DNA of 64,000 nucleotides from Prostheceraeus crozeri (GCA_907163375.1 CAJQUW010000464.1:26808-90807); one strand, 5' to 3'. Shown: positions 39,806-52,800, counted from the stretch's first letter. The notes: generated by a model not told the origin, from the sequence alone. Made by a program: numbers and translations.

Positions 39806-42800
39806 GGGGGAGGGCCTTGTATTTGAGCTTAGGGAGTTAGCAGAGAAGGTGGGGAAGGGGGGGTGGGGAGGGAGTCGTAGAGGAGAGATGAGGGAAGGGG
39901 GGGGGGTAGCTAGGCAGTAGGTAGAGGGTTAGGGGGGGGTAAGACAGGGTAGGTACGGAGGGGGGAGGAGGAGAGGGGTTAGCGGAAGGGGTAGGGGGAG
40001 GGTTGGGTTAGGGGGGGGGCAGGGGTGAGTTATAGGGATAGGGAGTAGGTATGAGAATAAAGGGAGCGGAGATTAGTAGGTAATTAGGTCGGGTATGTGA
40101 GAAGGGGTTGAGGGAGAGGGGAGTGATTAGGGTAGGGGAGATTTACTAGGCGTTGTCTTTAGAAGCGTAGGGTAATAGGGGGGAGAGGAAGTGTACCACT
40201 TATAGGGGAGGCTAGTAGTAAGGAGGGGAGGTAGGGTAGGAGAGTAGGGGGGATGGTGTGCACATCTATTTATATCGGAACGGGTTTAATGGGGGGGATA
40301 CTGGAGAGTAGGTTTTTTGCATTACGATTGCATGTTCTTTTTTTTGCCTTTCCCGGGTGTTTTATAAAAAACCTTACTGTTGTCGTTATTCTAATGGTTC
40401 TTCTGTGTTTGCTGCTACTTGAGACTTTAAGAAATTTTCTAGTCGTTCGGTTTTGTACTTCTTTTTTGGCTAATTGAACATACAAGTACTCGAACTCTTG
40501 TTTTTTTTTTGTATTAACTTTTGTGCTTGCATAACGGTCAACTCTACCTGTATTTGTTTGTTACCGACCTTTTTAATCCCCAACACCTTCAGAAACCCTG
40601 TCACTTTTGTGAACCTACGTTCGTTTTCTCCGTAGCTTCCTGGTTACTTTTTTTGAAGCTACACTTGACTTAACTTCGTTGTTTATATAGGTGGTGCTTC
40701 TCTGCTCTGCAACTCGGGGTACTTTGTTCTTACTCGGTACGTCTTGTTTGACGTCACTGAGAACATATACCTTTATAATAAGAGCGTTTTCTCTACTTGA
40801 AACGTTTCTGCAACCTCTGGACGACCTTTTGGCTTACTGTTTTAGTCTTTACTCTGTCGTAACCGACATCTCATCTTGATTTACCAACCTTTGCTTTGTT
40901 GACTAACCACTTTCCTAAATTGGCGATCTAAACAGGGCATATCATCGTGCTCGTAAACTGTTGCGCTCCGCTGGCTCCTGCCAAAATACTGTCTGTAGAG
41001 ACTCGACCTCTGTTCCCAACGGAGGCTCTTTGATTTGGGACTTTTTCTGGTTCTGGACCTCACGTAGACGTGGGTTGTTGTAAATCCTCTTTCTTTCTTT
41101 ACGTTTTAAACTGTTCTCTTGTGTCTCTTTGTTACTTCTCTTGTTTAGTAACTAACAACTCTACTGGGTAGGAACTTAAACTTTTTGGCTGTTTACTACT
41201 TAACTTTGGGGTTTTTCTAGCTTTCCATTACTTAGTTACTTACACTATAACTTTTTTGATCTACGTGTGTTGCTTGCGAACTCGTCACTTCTTGTCTGTC
41301 TCCTAAAGAACTTATCTGCTCTTTGTGTACTTTTGCTGGTTTTTCAACTTAGCTCATCTTTTCGCTCTGGGCACTTCCTTCTTTTGTATCACTTGTTTTT
41401 TTTGTTCTGTTGTATATTCTTTTTTATGCGTTTGTTTAGCGGGGGCTGACTTTCTAACGGAGCGCACGGTTGGCAATACGGAAGGGACTATACGAGGTGG
41501 GGCGCGATAGGTCCAAAATCTGGTCGGCGAAAACAGTAAGAATAGGTAACAACAGAATAGAGGCGAGTTCGTTTGATTTCTTTATTTAGTATTTTCTTAG
41601 GACCTTGTTTTGTTCTGGATAGTCTAGAGTCGCGTTCGTTGGTAATCGGTGCTGAGGAATAACGTGTTGAGTGCACAGATCGGATGAAGTGGAGGCTGGG
41701 TTGGAGAGGTGACTTTGGGTTTGTGTAGGAGTGCACTTTATGTAAGGAAGTACCACAACGGGAAGGGGTGTGGGATAGCTACAACTAAACAATATACTGC
41801 TGTGCCTTAGTAGAGAATGAGGGGGTGGGCGGTCAGAGGCTAATTTGTGCATCGATCGGATTTTGATAGGTTATATTTTTCTGAGACGCTCGACTGCTCC
41901 TTTGCGTTAGGTAATAATAAGTAAGTTTTAAAGTCGAAACGGTTTATTGGTATCTACGTCGTTAAAGCGTTATTAGCCACGCGAGCCTCGTCGATCATTT
42001 GATGCAGGTATTGTGATTGTCCCTTGTAGTTTCGAAGTAGGTTTACGTCTCCTCGTAAGTTATGGATTAACTGTCACAATGTGCTACGGTTTCTTCTGGT
42101 CGGTATAACGAAGTGTTACTTAGAATTGATGCGTCCTGTCTAACTGTCATTGTCATATCTTTTTCCTGGGTACTGTCCTATGAACTTCTTCTTCTATCGT
42201 GGCTGCTTTTTAAACTTCGCAGACTACTTTTCTCGTTTGTTCTTCTCCTCTTGGCGTTGGAGATTGAAAAAAGTAACTTGAACTTTCACCAGGACGTCTG
42301 TCATGTGTCACTCTTCTCCCACTGCGTATTGACTAACCCAACCTGGTTGTCTCCTTGTTTGATGTACTATATTCTTCTTTGGTGTGCGGTTAACGCACAA
42401 AAGGAACTCCTTTGGAACAGTAATGTGTCTACTTAGCTTACTCTTGTTGTGCGTGGAAGTTACTTCACTCTCGACGGTCGTGCTATTTTATGGGCGTTAT
42501 GGTGCTCCTAAAGAGGTAGGCCTACTAGGTTGTAGTGGGGTTACTTTATTCGGCTCTACGGACGACGCTGGGGACTTCTGCGTGCGACTGGTATGCGTCG
42601 GTTTCGAGTGTTTCTATTGTCGGACTCTCTTTGGACGGGTTTGTCTCACGCGCTGGACCCTGACGTAGGCTGAAACTGCTCTCTTTTCGTATTTTGTGTG
42701 TACTCCACTGAATGACTCTGCTACTGTTTCTACTTGTCTTGACTAACATAGTTTGTTCACGGCTCCCTTAGTGACTGACGTTGGCAGTGTTATTTTTCTA

Positions 42801-45540
42801 GACCTGCACACAACCTATGCTTCTTACTAACACAACATCTTGATGTGTCTAGCTGCCGCTTTTGTGCGTTTCTTCCTCTTTTCCTTATCATTCTGGGCGT
42901 GAACTTTTGAACCTGGAGAAGTTACGTATTACTTAACTGATTTGTCTTGTGGTGATTCGCTCTTGTTTGAAGTTTATAACGATATATGCTAACAACTATC
43001 TTTTTTATTCTTAACGGTGCACTTATACCTATATCTAATGGCCCCTTTCGTTTTTTCCTTGTCTGTTTGGACTTGCTAAATTTCTTCCTTGCGTCTTTTG
43101 TCGTTTAACTTTTTAAACGTAGTGGGGTTAACTACGGTTCGTTTTTTGCTTTTGGTCTTGCATTGCAGTCTTGGTAAATACGTTTTGTGTAAGCATAAAA
43201 CATGGCTAAGAACTTGGTCCTCTATAGAATTATCGTGGGTTTGCTGCTCGTATGTCTGTCGTTCGCCCGTATACTATTGTATTCTTTGTCTTGTTTGAAT
43301 ACTTCTGGTTGCTTTGTGGCGTTGCTACTTGGTGCCATTCGCTCGTTAATTTCGGTCTATATACAAAATTTACACTGTTGACTCTGGTGTGGTCGTTGCG
43401 TTAATGCGTTGAAAGTTTTTCCCAGAACCTGGTTGTAATCAACTACGCAAACGGGTTCGCCAACGCTGTGGTTGCCTTGGTCCTTCGTTCGATCTTTACG
43501 CTTTAAACGTCTTCCTATATCTTTTCGTCTTGCTTTAAGACTTTTTCTCTCTTTGTATTCCTACTAAACTCTATGGCTCTCTTGGCTCTACAAACACTTT
43601 CTTGCTTTTGGTTTGCAGCTTGTTGAAGACTGTTGGCTGATCGGTTCTTATTTTTTGCACTGACGGTCAGCGCAGGATACTTGTACGGCGTGTTGTGTCG
43701 TCTGTCGTTATTCTTTGTTTCTTCTTTACTCTGCAACTTCTGCTTTTCCTTTTTCTGCTACGGACGTCTGCGTTTTTAGAGAGCTTAATTTCACCTTGGA
43801 ACTACTTACTATATCAACTTGGTGTAGCTATCTGGGGATACTTATTTTATTGCTTACTTGCTGCTTTAACTTGTTCCTGAGTTTCGCCCTTTCCGATGAG
43901 CTCTTCCTTTAGGGTGTTTATCTTTACTTTTTTTGCCTGGGTTTTACTCCTAAAAAACTTGTGTGTTTACTTGACAGCGTAATAACTTACTGGACTACTT
44001 CATTAGACGCTTTCTTTTTCAAAGACACTTACTAACTTTAATTAATTGCTACTAAAGCGGCCCCGCACTTGACTGCCTTCTTTGGGTCTAACTTATAGTC
44101 CTAGAGCGAACTGCGACCGTAGCTTTGCTTTGTGTTAGCGTTTGAGCTTTGTTCCTATAGAAATGTCGTAGCTAGACTGTTGACTCTAGGCTTTTTGTCA
44201 TCTTTGGGCAAGCCCGCTTGAACCATTTTCCTTGTACTACTAGCTATTATACTTCTGTATACTACTCACTACTAATCCTCTGTGCGTCTAGACTTCTCCC
44301 TTTTTTTCGTGCGACAGTCTACGAACTTGGACTAACTTGTCCTTCGCCTTGACCCAACGTTACATATTTTGGTGCGTATACTGACTTGTACATCCTGGAC
44401 TGACCGTTTGTCTTATTGTGGGTCATGACTGCCACTTTCTGTGTCAGCTTTGAACTGTTGCTTTAACTACCTACTCCAGCTTTTTAAGGCACGTGAACCT
44501 TTGATTTACGTGGTTACTTTGCTTTTGGCTTTTCTTTCTCTACCCTGAACTCTATACTTTGTTTGGCTTTTTCTTGCTAGTTTTTTTAGCTGGTTTCTGA
44601 TCAATCCAAATGACCTTTGTTACTACCTATCTGCCGTCGTGTATACGTCCTCATTGCTTGATTCTTACACGTCTGTTTCTTTTTTTTTATTTACTTTCTT
44701 CTTGTACGTCTTTTTTCGACTACTTTCACTACTACTTTGCGTAAACTGCTCACTTTTATTTTAACCTTTCTTTCGAGCTTCATCTTTTTCTTATACTGTC
44801 TCGTGCGAAGTCGCCTGTGCGCTCTATGTTCACTGTTCTGCTGCAGAACTGTACCATACTAGGTACCATAACTTACTGGTTTGTTCGTTTGTGTTGTGTG
44901 GGTTGGATTGTGAGTGGTCTGTTTTCTCTTTCTCTTGCTGTGGGGCTCAATGTCGTATTCACCGCCGTTGCTTACTTGCGTCTTTTGTTGCATGAACTTT
45001 GACTCTATTTCCTCAGACTGTCCAAACAACCTTCGAAACGTATGAACTCTACTCTTTTTATACCGCACTCTGATCTATAACTTTGTTCTTGCGCGCGTTC
45101 TCTGCACTTGAAACTGGTCATGCATATCTTCCGTTCGCTGGCTACTCATTCGGTTTTTGAAGCACGCGCGATCTTCTGATTAACAGACTTCTCTAGACTC
45201 TGGCCCTATTTTTCGAACTGTTTACGCTCCGCTTAATCTTGACTCAGTAGTCATTCTGGTACGTAAGCTGCTTGCTTACTAACTGGCTCTTTCAACTTTG
45301 GGTGTAGCTTATGGGCAACCCTTTACTGTTTCGTTGCATTGTAGTTTCCCCTCGTTGCTATCTGGCCTGTCTAACTTTTTTTCGTCACTCGTTTTTCGGC
45401 TTACACTTTTCGTTTTCTGTACATTCCACTCGACCTTCAGACCGCGCCACCACCATACCTAAGGACTCCATGACATCCTCCCGACCTAAACTTAGTAATA
45501 TCACTACATTAGAAACGTAAACTTCATAAAAGTAATACGA
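39806..45540. other. Foreign or artefactual segment splitting protease from capsid gene
   Basis: Copy A has about 200 bases between the matching points; copy B has about 5.8 kb. The first 450 bases are G-rich with long G-runs. The remainder is T-rich with unusual dinucleotide use: for example, 43921-44100 has 18 TA and 5 AT steps, the reverse of normal DNA. Only short, low-quality open frames exist on both strands. From about 45540 the sequence slides into a noisy version of the copy A capsid region before becoming clean at about 45640. No gene or known repeat is supported. It may be low-quality assembly. Confidence 0.6.
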
Positions 45541-45636
45541 TTACGTACTCCTTGTCAGTGTTCTATTGAACGACAAATCCCACGCAAATATTATTGCCCC
45601 TGGACGCATACGCTAGGTGCAGCACTAATATCGCAG

Positions 45637-46743
45637 TCAAGCAGTCAAATCAAATGCATAAATAGTATATCCACTCTTAAACTCTTTCATAGTCAGTCCG
45701 TTGGTGTCATCCGTATTGTAAAAGCCAAAGACATCCATAAAATCAACATAACTGCGCATAAATTGATCCGAAGCAAAATCTGGTTTGTAGGGTGGACCAG
45801 GATGACTCACACCATTTACACGTAAAGCAATTTCACTTAACTGATTGTGTTTAAAATTGAAAGGATTCTTCTTTATATTACCATTAAATGCATCATTTTC
45901 AACCATTGCCACCATGAGGAGCTTCGGTGCTTCCGATGGAAAGAGGCCATCTTTCATGAAACTCTTTTGATCTTTCGGAATTGTAAAGGTGAGAAGCTTT
46001 GTATGCTGAACGGGGTAAATGGCATTTTGGCGGTTAAGACCTTCAGCATGCCCTCTAATGACACTTGGATTCGGTACTACTCGACGAATGTAAAGTGCAA
46101 TATCTTCCACATGAATTCTAAAATTGTCAACTTTAGCAAATGCATTCAGCGCAAATTCAGGCTTATTCAATGTCAGCTTGAGTCGCATGCTGGTATTACA
46201 GAGTAAAAACTTTGACTGTCTAAAGAAGTCTAAATTCAGCGGACCATATAGCTGACATACTCTACTATCTTTAATCATAGCAGATCGCTTTACAAAGCCA
46301 CTGTTTGTTTCAACATCAAATTTTCCTGCTTCATCTCTGTACCATCCCATGGCTTCCATATGACTTTTTTGTGCTGCTGGATGAAACTGTGATACATGAT
46401 TGAAATATGATTTATAGGGATAATCGCTTTGACCACCTTCCACCTGCTGCTCTCCAATCGTTAGAGAAACATCGCGAAGTAATGTAGTCAATGGTAAATT
46501 GTTCAGTCCAACTTTATGTGCATCGTCAATAGCAGTTCCATCTGCTTGCTGAATTCTAAACCTCAAATCAAGCATCGCATAACTCAAATCTATGTAGTCA
46601 TCACTACCACCAGGAATAACAAATTCAATGGGGCCAGCATTCTCAGCTGTTCGAGGATGATAATCTACAATACTTGAACTAAGAATATCTGTCTGTATGG
46701 CTTGTTGATCGAACAAACAAAAACCGGAAGTTTTACACTCCAT
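45637..46743 (-). pseudogene. Major capsid protein, copy B
   Basis: The double jelly-roll major capsid protein of the Polinton family. It starts MECKTSGFCL at ATG 46743, with DYHPRTAENAG and GGSDDYIDLS near the N-terminus, then long strand-rich regions (FVKRSAMI, YGPLNLDFFR, KTLLTFTIPKD-like) nearly identical to copy A. The 3' end runs into the anomalous segment, so this copy looks broken. It would form the icosahedral shell with the minor proteins. It is preceded by the pVI-like gene, overlapping by 11 bases. Confidence 0.88.
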
Positions 46744-47200
46744 GATTAGAAGTTATAGCAGCGTCGTCGTTTAGCGCCTGATGAATGATTAGAGCCTCTG
46801 CGACGTTTGCGTGAATGCCTTTTGACTGAAGATCGCACCTTACCAGCTCCGCGATGTTTCCTCCTTCCTTTTTCATTCGTTTAGGTGATTTCTTTCCTTG
46901 AGTAACACCAGCAATGGTCTGCTTCAATGTTTTTAAACCGCGTTCCTTCCCACGATTCAACAAACTGCTCTTAAAACTTCTACCTCTGGAAAGATCACTA
47001 GCAACATCACCAGCAAAGCCAACGGCATTACTTAAAACATTTCGTTTTAAAGATCTACCGACATTGGATATGAGAGGTGCTACAACAGATTTCAGTGCAC
47101 CAAGTATGCTACCTCCACGTTGGCGGCGAGCACCGATGTAAATTTGTCCTCCACCACTTACATAGGAGGGTCGTGAATAAAATGAGGCAGTTGGATTCAT
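46733..47200 (-). CDS. pVI-like basic membrane-active virion protein
   Basis: 155 residues starting MNPTASFYSR. A Gly/Arg-rich N-terminus leads to an amphipathic segment GGSILGALKSVVAPLI, the kind seen in adenovirus pVI-like proteins of Polintons, followed by basic stretches and a Lys-rich patch (KKSPKRMKKE). Such proteins are cleaved by the adenain-type protease and disrupt membranes during entry; here that is inferred from the family. It lies between integrase and the major capsid gene. Confidence 0.7.
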   Translation of the reverse strand: MNPTASFYSRPSYVSGGGQIYIGARRQRGGSILGALKSVVAPLISNVGRSLKRNVLSNAVGFAGDVASDLSRGRSFKSSLLNRGKERGLKTLKQTIAGVTQGKKSPKRMKKEGGNIAELVRCDLQSKGIHANVAEALIIHQALNDDAAITSNHGV

Positions 47201-47241
47201 AGCTCAAACCCTAAACATTGTTAGTTACAACTTTGCATGAA

Positions 47242-48461
47242 TCACTGTCGATCACTTAGATGAAAGATGTCGGCACGACGCATCCAAGAGTTCATACTTG
47301 AAGGATAACCAGTCCATTTAACAAGACACCATTCTTCACCTTGCCGTTTTTTACATCGAATGATTTTCTCTACCAAATATGTTTCACTTTCAGTGACTAC
47401 CTCAATCTCATCGCGGTAAAAGCTACCCTCAATTTCTTCATTATCGTAATCTTTCAACTTGTAGGTGGTCGGAGAGTCTTTTTGATTAATCCTTGATACT
47501 GTAAATACCTCCTCTGTCCAATTCGGAGGTACCCTTTAGCAAAAACACTTTTCACTTTTGAGATACGAACTTTATCGCCAATTTTCACATCACTTTTCAC
47601 ATGAGTGCGTTTACGTTGGAATGATTCGCGCACTTTATCTACATTGTCAGCATTTACATCTACTGGTCTGAGTCCAATAGAACGATGGATAGAGTGATTG
47701 TAGGCATGGAGTGTATCTTGTAGAACCTTTGTCCAATTTTGTGTCAAGTTGGCAGTAAAATGTCGCCACAAGCGATTTTTTAATGTGCGATTAAAACGTT
47801 CAACGAGTGCAGCTTTATAAGCGCTCTTTACACTAAACAACTCAATGTCATGCCTCTCAAATAATCTTGTCACATGCTGATTTTCAAACTCTTTTCCTTG
47901 ATCACTCTGAATTCTTTTTGGAATGCGACCTTCTCGAAAAATTGTTTGGAATGCTTTTGCTACTCCTTTCCCTTCTTTAGTTTTTAAAGGTTGAGCCCAC
48001 GCATAACGCGAGAAAATATCAATGACGGTTAAAATAAAATTATTGCCCGAGTTATGTTTTGAAATGGAGGCAACATCGCACAAATCTGCTTGCCACTGTT
48101 CATCGATGTCATGAACAATATAATGGCGGGTGCGGTACTTCTTTTTCGCTTGTTTGTGGAGTGTATAGGTAGCCTGACCCTTTAACCATCGTTTCACTTG
48201 TGATTGTGGAAGACCACTCGCTTTTGATAATTTCTTGATAGATGCAAATCCTGCCGGATGTTTTACATCATAATAGATTGACTTCAAACGTTCAGTCGAT
48301 GACGGCTGACTCTTTTTCCTCCTTCTCATCTTTTTGTTTTCTTGCCTTTCTACATTTACAACAACTGCAGCATTTAGCTTTAGCGGTTTTGCGATCGTGT
48401 TCACATTGCTTAGGGGTTTCATTATGAGAGCTGGCGCAGCAAGTGCAAGTGACAACGACAT
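47242..48461 (-). pseudogene. Retrovirus-like integrase with chromodomain
   Basis: The integrase inserts the linear element into chromosomes. An N-terminal helix-turn-helix-like part (SIKKLSKASGLPQSQVKRWL) precedes the DDE core, visible as WQADLCD, RIQSDQGKEF and AALVERFNRTLKNR. It continues to KIGDKVRISK and then a C-terminal chromodomain with EEWCLVKWTGYP and NSWMRRADI, known to direct insertion to particular chromatin. Upstream is a small Cys-rich frame that overlaps the beginning. The fossil has about one break. This gene distinguishes Polintons from free viruses. Confidence 0.9.
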
Positions 48462-48507
48462 TCACCTCTGGCGGCTCATTACATGGCAAGCAACACATCT
48501 GCTTCAT
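48292..48507 (-). CDS. Small Cys-rich protein overlapping integrase start
   Basis: 71 residues starting MKQMCCLPCNEPP, with eleven cysteines in C-C-x2-C, C-x-C-C and CCSCCKC groups, and a charged Lys/Glu tail. This suggests a metal-binding peptide. It overlaps the 5' end of the integrase frame by about 170 bases in a different frame, so one of the two starts may be wrong. The integrase could start at a later Met. No family is recognised; the Cys density is well above chance. Confidence 0.45.
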   Translation of the reverse strand: MKQMCCLPCNEPPEVNVVVTCTCCASSHNETPKQCEHDRKTAKAKCCSCCKCRKARKQKDEKEEKESAVID

Positions 48508-48508
48508 A

Positions 48509-49201
48509 TTAATAGTCTGAGAACATGTATTTCCTAGGAGGAGCTGTTTTACGTTTTCCTTTTACCAGTTTTAGTGGCGATGTAGATCTACGTCGAGTTC
48601 TTCCTCTTGTTTGCTTAGTGAGTGTGGGAGGGGATGTAGCAGGTGACGTCTTAAACCAATTTGTTGGCATTTTCATCGCCTGAAGCATTGGAGTAGTAGC
48701 CACTGTTGAATCAAGTTCTTTCAATGTCTCATTATTTAAAGCAAATTTTGGCACATTATGCTTTTTCAATAGTTTAAGAAAGTATGACCAACCAGGTGGA
48801 ACATAGCCCTGACGGCGCTTTCTACGTGTCGCATACTGAATCAAGTCTTCATAACGTGAAGCATCAATCACTTTATTTTCATCTGTAATGATTTCTCCTC
48901 TATCATTTACATTGAGATGGGGTTCAATACTGTTGAAAAGAGATATGGCATGTGCGCGAGATGCTAAAGGTGTAGCAGTCGATACAGAGTCACGCATCTT
49001 ATTCTTCAAGTTTTTCAATTGCTCAACAGTTTCCGATTGTAATAATACAGCACGATGTGGATCTTTGATGTGAACATTTTGCTGATAATCTATTTCTTTC
49101 CTATACATTTGATTTGCAAGAGGTTGCTTTACTTGCTGCATGGCAGTCAATTGTACATATTCATCCTGAGGAATAACAATCATGCGAGAATAAGAACTCA
49201 T
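48509..49201 (-). CDS. Unknown Polinton structural-cluster protein, 230 residues
   Basis: Starts MSSYSRMIVIPQDEY. The N-terminal half looks helical with QLKNLKNKMR-type coil. The middle has RRQGYVPPGWSYFLKLLKKHNVPK, where 'GW..FL..LKK' recurs in Polinton proteins as I recall them. The C-terminus is Ser/Thr/Pro/Arg-rich and basic (RGRTRRRST). It overlaps the ATPase stop by four bases, so the pair is tightly packed. Likely a virion or packaging component by position; function not established. Confidence 0.65.
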   Translation of the reverse strand: MSSYSRMIVIPQDEYVQLTAMQQVKQPLANQMYRKEIDYQQNVHIKDPHRAVLLQSETVEQLKNLKNKMRDSVSTATPLASRAHAISLFNSIEPHLNVNDRGEIITDENKVIDASRYEDLIQYATRRKRRQGYVPPGWSYFLKLLKKHNVPKFALNNETLKELDSTVATTPMLQAMKMPTNWFKTSPATSPPTLTKQTRGRTRRRSTSPLKLVKGKRKTAPPRKYMFSDY

Positions 49202-49815
49202 AGTTTGTAGATAATCATGGGAGTTTTCAAAATATCACTTCGAAATCTAAATTCTTCCGGACACTCTTGCGTAAAGTCAATGAATAAGTAACCGTATGGT
49301 TTTTCAGTAGCTGCTTGAAAAATTTCAATTAAGGCTTTTGATCCTCTGGGTGCAACTTGTCGCGCTAAAATTTCAAATTGACTTTTATCTCGCGGATTCT
49401 TGAAAATAGCATAATAGTGTGTATTCAGGTTTCGTGTACGAGCTTCTTTTCCATCAGGAAACAAATTTTGTGTAATATAGATGATAAAACACCTTTTATG
49501 GTGTGCTGCGCGAGTGAACATATCTGTAACATCTTTTGAATTCTTACTTTCTTTTAATAAATCATCCAATACAACAACATCATTAGACTGAAGTTTATCC
49601 ACTGGAATAATTCCTTCATGTCGAATAAAGTTGCGACTTTGCAATTCCTGAAACAGCGACGGTTGATAAATACCATAACACCAAATCACTCGATTGATAG
49701 GTTCCTTAAACAACTCCCTTCTTTTATCCAATAAATTCAGCGTGAAAACAGTTTTACCTGCATGAGATGGACCTGATACAGTCAGAACTTTATCACATTG
49801 AAGTCTGAAATCCAT
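49198..49815 (-). CDS. FtsK/A32-like genome-packaging ATPase
   Basis: It hydrolyses ATP to drive DNA into capsids. The start chosen is MDFRLQCDK at 49815; the open frame extends upstream but only into A/T-rich low-complexity residues. Walker A is GPSHAGKT (about residues 15-22), Walker B is DVVVLDDLL, followed by a sensor-like YITQNLF. About 205 residues, the usual length for Polinton ATPases. It is linked to the gene at 48509 by a four-base overlap. Confidence 0.88.
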   Translation of the reverse strand: MDFRLQCDKVLTVSGPSHAGKTVFTLNLLDKRRELFKEPINRVIWCYGIYQPSLFQELQSRNFIRHEGIIPVDKLQSNDVVVLDDLLKESKNSKDVTDMFTRAAHHKRCFIIYITQNLFPDGKEARTRNLNTHYYAIFKNPRDKSQFEILARQVAPRGSKALIEIFQAATEKPYGYLFIDFTQECPEEFRFRSDILKTPMIIYKL

Positions 49816-49869
49816 TTTATTACTTTGAGACTCAACATTTGCATAATTAACGCTTAAGAGCCAAAGATA

Positions 49870-52800
49870 TTTAAAATGAAAAGATAAAAATTGAAGGATG
49901 TATAACAAAGAATGGGGAATGAAGGAATTTTCGATAAAGAAAGTGGAGACCATTGAGATAGTATAACGGATAAAAATAATATAATCGGAAATAAAAAAAT
50001 AATAAAATAAAAATTCGAAAAGATTGAAAATAAAATAAAATTACCGAGCAGACAAGAATATGCAGAGATTGCAAATTAAATCCCCCACTTCACTTCAACA
50101 CACAACACATGACTCAACCCAAATCTCAATACTGCGCTCCTTGTTCCCAAAATCACAGTGCAGTCTACCACAACGGCCCACAACCCCGAATTCACCCGAA
50201 CTCATCCCCCACTCACACCCGCTACCATCCATCCGTGACACCCCAACAAGCCTGCCCCGCCAAATCCAACACATTTCCCGCCACACCCAATCCCCTCCAA
50301 ACACTCCACCCACAACCAAAATGACATACCACCACTCCCCCCACAGCCATATTTCCCATTCTGCCCAAATACCACTCCAACAAAAATTCACACCCCGCCA
50401 CCCACAAACGCAATACACCATTGTCGGGCCACATCTTCGTGCCCACGCCACCCTCCTTCACACCCGCAGCAATCCACCAACCACGCAGCGACTATCACAA
50501 CTCGCCTATCGCGGTGCAGCTCCAAGTTGCCTACCAATTCCCTATACCCGCACCTCGACATCCACCCACTACATCCATCAACCACATCCAGAACGACAGG
50601 ACATCAGAACCCAACCCCCCACCCTGGCTCCACAAGGTCCGACCCTTACACCCTCCCCCGACTATGCTACAACCGCGATCCCTCTTCCTCTTTCCCATAT
50701 CGCCCCGGCTGCCAGGCATCACCCTCCCTCCCACCTCTAGGCCCCTTAGCCGCCCCCCCGACGCGCAAAACAACCAATCCCCCCTAAACACTACAACACC
50801 TGGCACATAACCCCCCCACAACACTACTACGGAACACCAAACTACCCACCACATCCCAAACCCAAACCAGCTTCGAATGGGCCACAACAGCCCCACACCA
50901 AATATAAACGAACTCCCTACCTACATAATCCCACGTCCGATAAACACCCCCCCTCCTTCGCGCACTCCACCCACCATAATCCTGCTTACGCAATCGCGGC
51001 ACCCCTCAAGCCAGACGCCCAGACCCCAATCACCCCCATGCTGCCCACAACCACCCCCTAGCCACCCAGATCTCCACCCCGACCCATCCACCACCCTCCC
51101 CAGCCCTCCTCCACCACCACCCACCCAACTACCACAATATACCTAAGACCAATACCACATCCACTCCACCCACCGGCACTACCCCACCAGTCTGCTCACC
51201 TAACCACCATCCCCAACACTCCATCCAAACCACACACCCGATCCACCCACCTTACCCCACCCCAAGGCCCACTCCCATCCACCCTCCCTAAACCACTCCA
51301 ACCACACCTACCACTCGTCCCCCCACACCCAAGTCCCCCGAGCTCACCCTACTGTACTCTCCTCCAGCCACACCAACCACCCACACAACCATGCTTCCAA
51401 GCAAAACTCCCCCCACCACCAACGCCAAACAACCCTCAACCCCCCAACACACACTGCCACCCTAACTCTGACATTGCCATCTCCCCTCCAAGTCTAAACG
51501 CCCGCACCCACACGTACGCCCATAATGTCGATCTCCCACACCCAATCCTCTCACACCCCCGCCCTACTTAATGCCAAACACCACCACAAACCCCACCAAC
51601 CCCCCCCCCCCGGCTTTTTTTGCACCCACCCCACCCACCTACAACACGCCACATCCAACCGACCAGTTTTGAAGGTTAAACAAACCACCCCAACTCACCC
51701 CCACACCAAGCACATCACCCCTCACCAGCCAACAACGTCACCATCCTCACAAACCACACCAATACCCCGATCGCCTCCCCCACACTCACTCCCAACACGC
51801 ATTGCCTACTCCCACCCAATCAACCGCCACCACGCCCCCTCCCGAAGTCTTTGCGTCCACTATCCACCATACCAACTGCAAACAACATTTTGTCTCCGGC
51901 CACCCATAACCCCACCATCACCGCGTCCGCCATCACAACCCACAATCGCCCACACCCCCCACTCTTCTCACGCGCCCCGAACCTCCTCCCCACTCACCAC
52001 TTCATCCAGACCCCACTGCACCTACCGCATTCACATCACCATCGCCCACAAGCCCAAAGTCGCCAACACCCTAACCCCCCCTTCTCGCACAAACCACTCT
52101 CACCATCCCACCACCCCCACATACACGCCACCATTCCCACACCGCCAAACCACCCACCACCACCAACCCCCCCCAAACACACAGCCCCGCCATCCAACTC
52201 ACAACCCACCCACCCACCCAAACGACCAGCCTCAACACCACAACCCCCCATGCAACAATATCAGTGCTACGCAAACACCCTCCGTGTAGCATACCTCCCA
52301 CCCAGCTACCACGAAGCCCGAAGACCAAAACACCACCAAACACCCCCAAAAAAACCCCTTGGCCTAACCGAAAACGAGATAACACCCAACCTACCGAACT
52401 CTCGCCACCCCAATCCACATTCACTGCCCTCAACAACCACCAAACGCCCCACCAACTCCATCCCAACGAACCACCCCACCTCCACACTCCCCACCCACCA
52501 CACTCACACCCCCTCCACCCAAACAACACCCCAAAACCCAACACCCCCCCCAACAACTCACCCGCCAACCTACACTACAACCCACGACCAACACACCAAA
52601 CAACGGCACAACTTCGACATACCCACTCACTCGCGGTACCCGCTCTCCAACACCCCCCGTCAACACGCCTCTTAGCCCATCTCCCCTACCCTGGGACAAT
52701 CCCCTCTCGCGCAATGTCCGCACAAGGTCACAGTGCCGACTTGGGTCCCATCCTCCTCTGCAGACTGCAGATGCCAATCGGAAGGCGCCCACACCCCACC

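Noticed and set aside
40256-45520. Host gene or LINE inside the T-rich insert
   Set aside because: No open frame longer than about 107 codons and no reverse transcriptase, endonuclease or other motif in the sequence as given.
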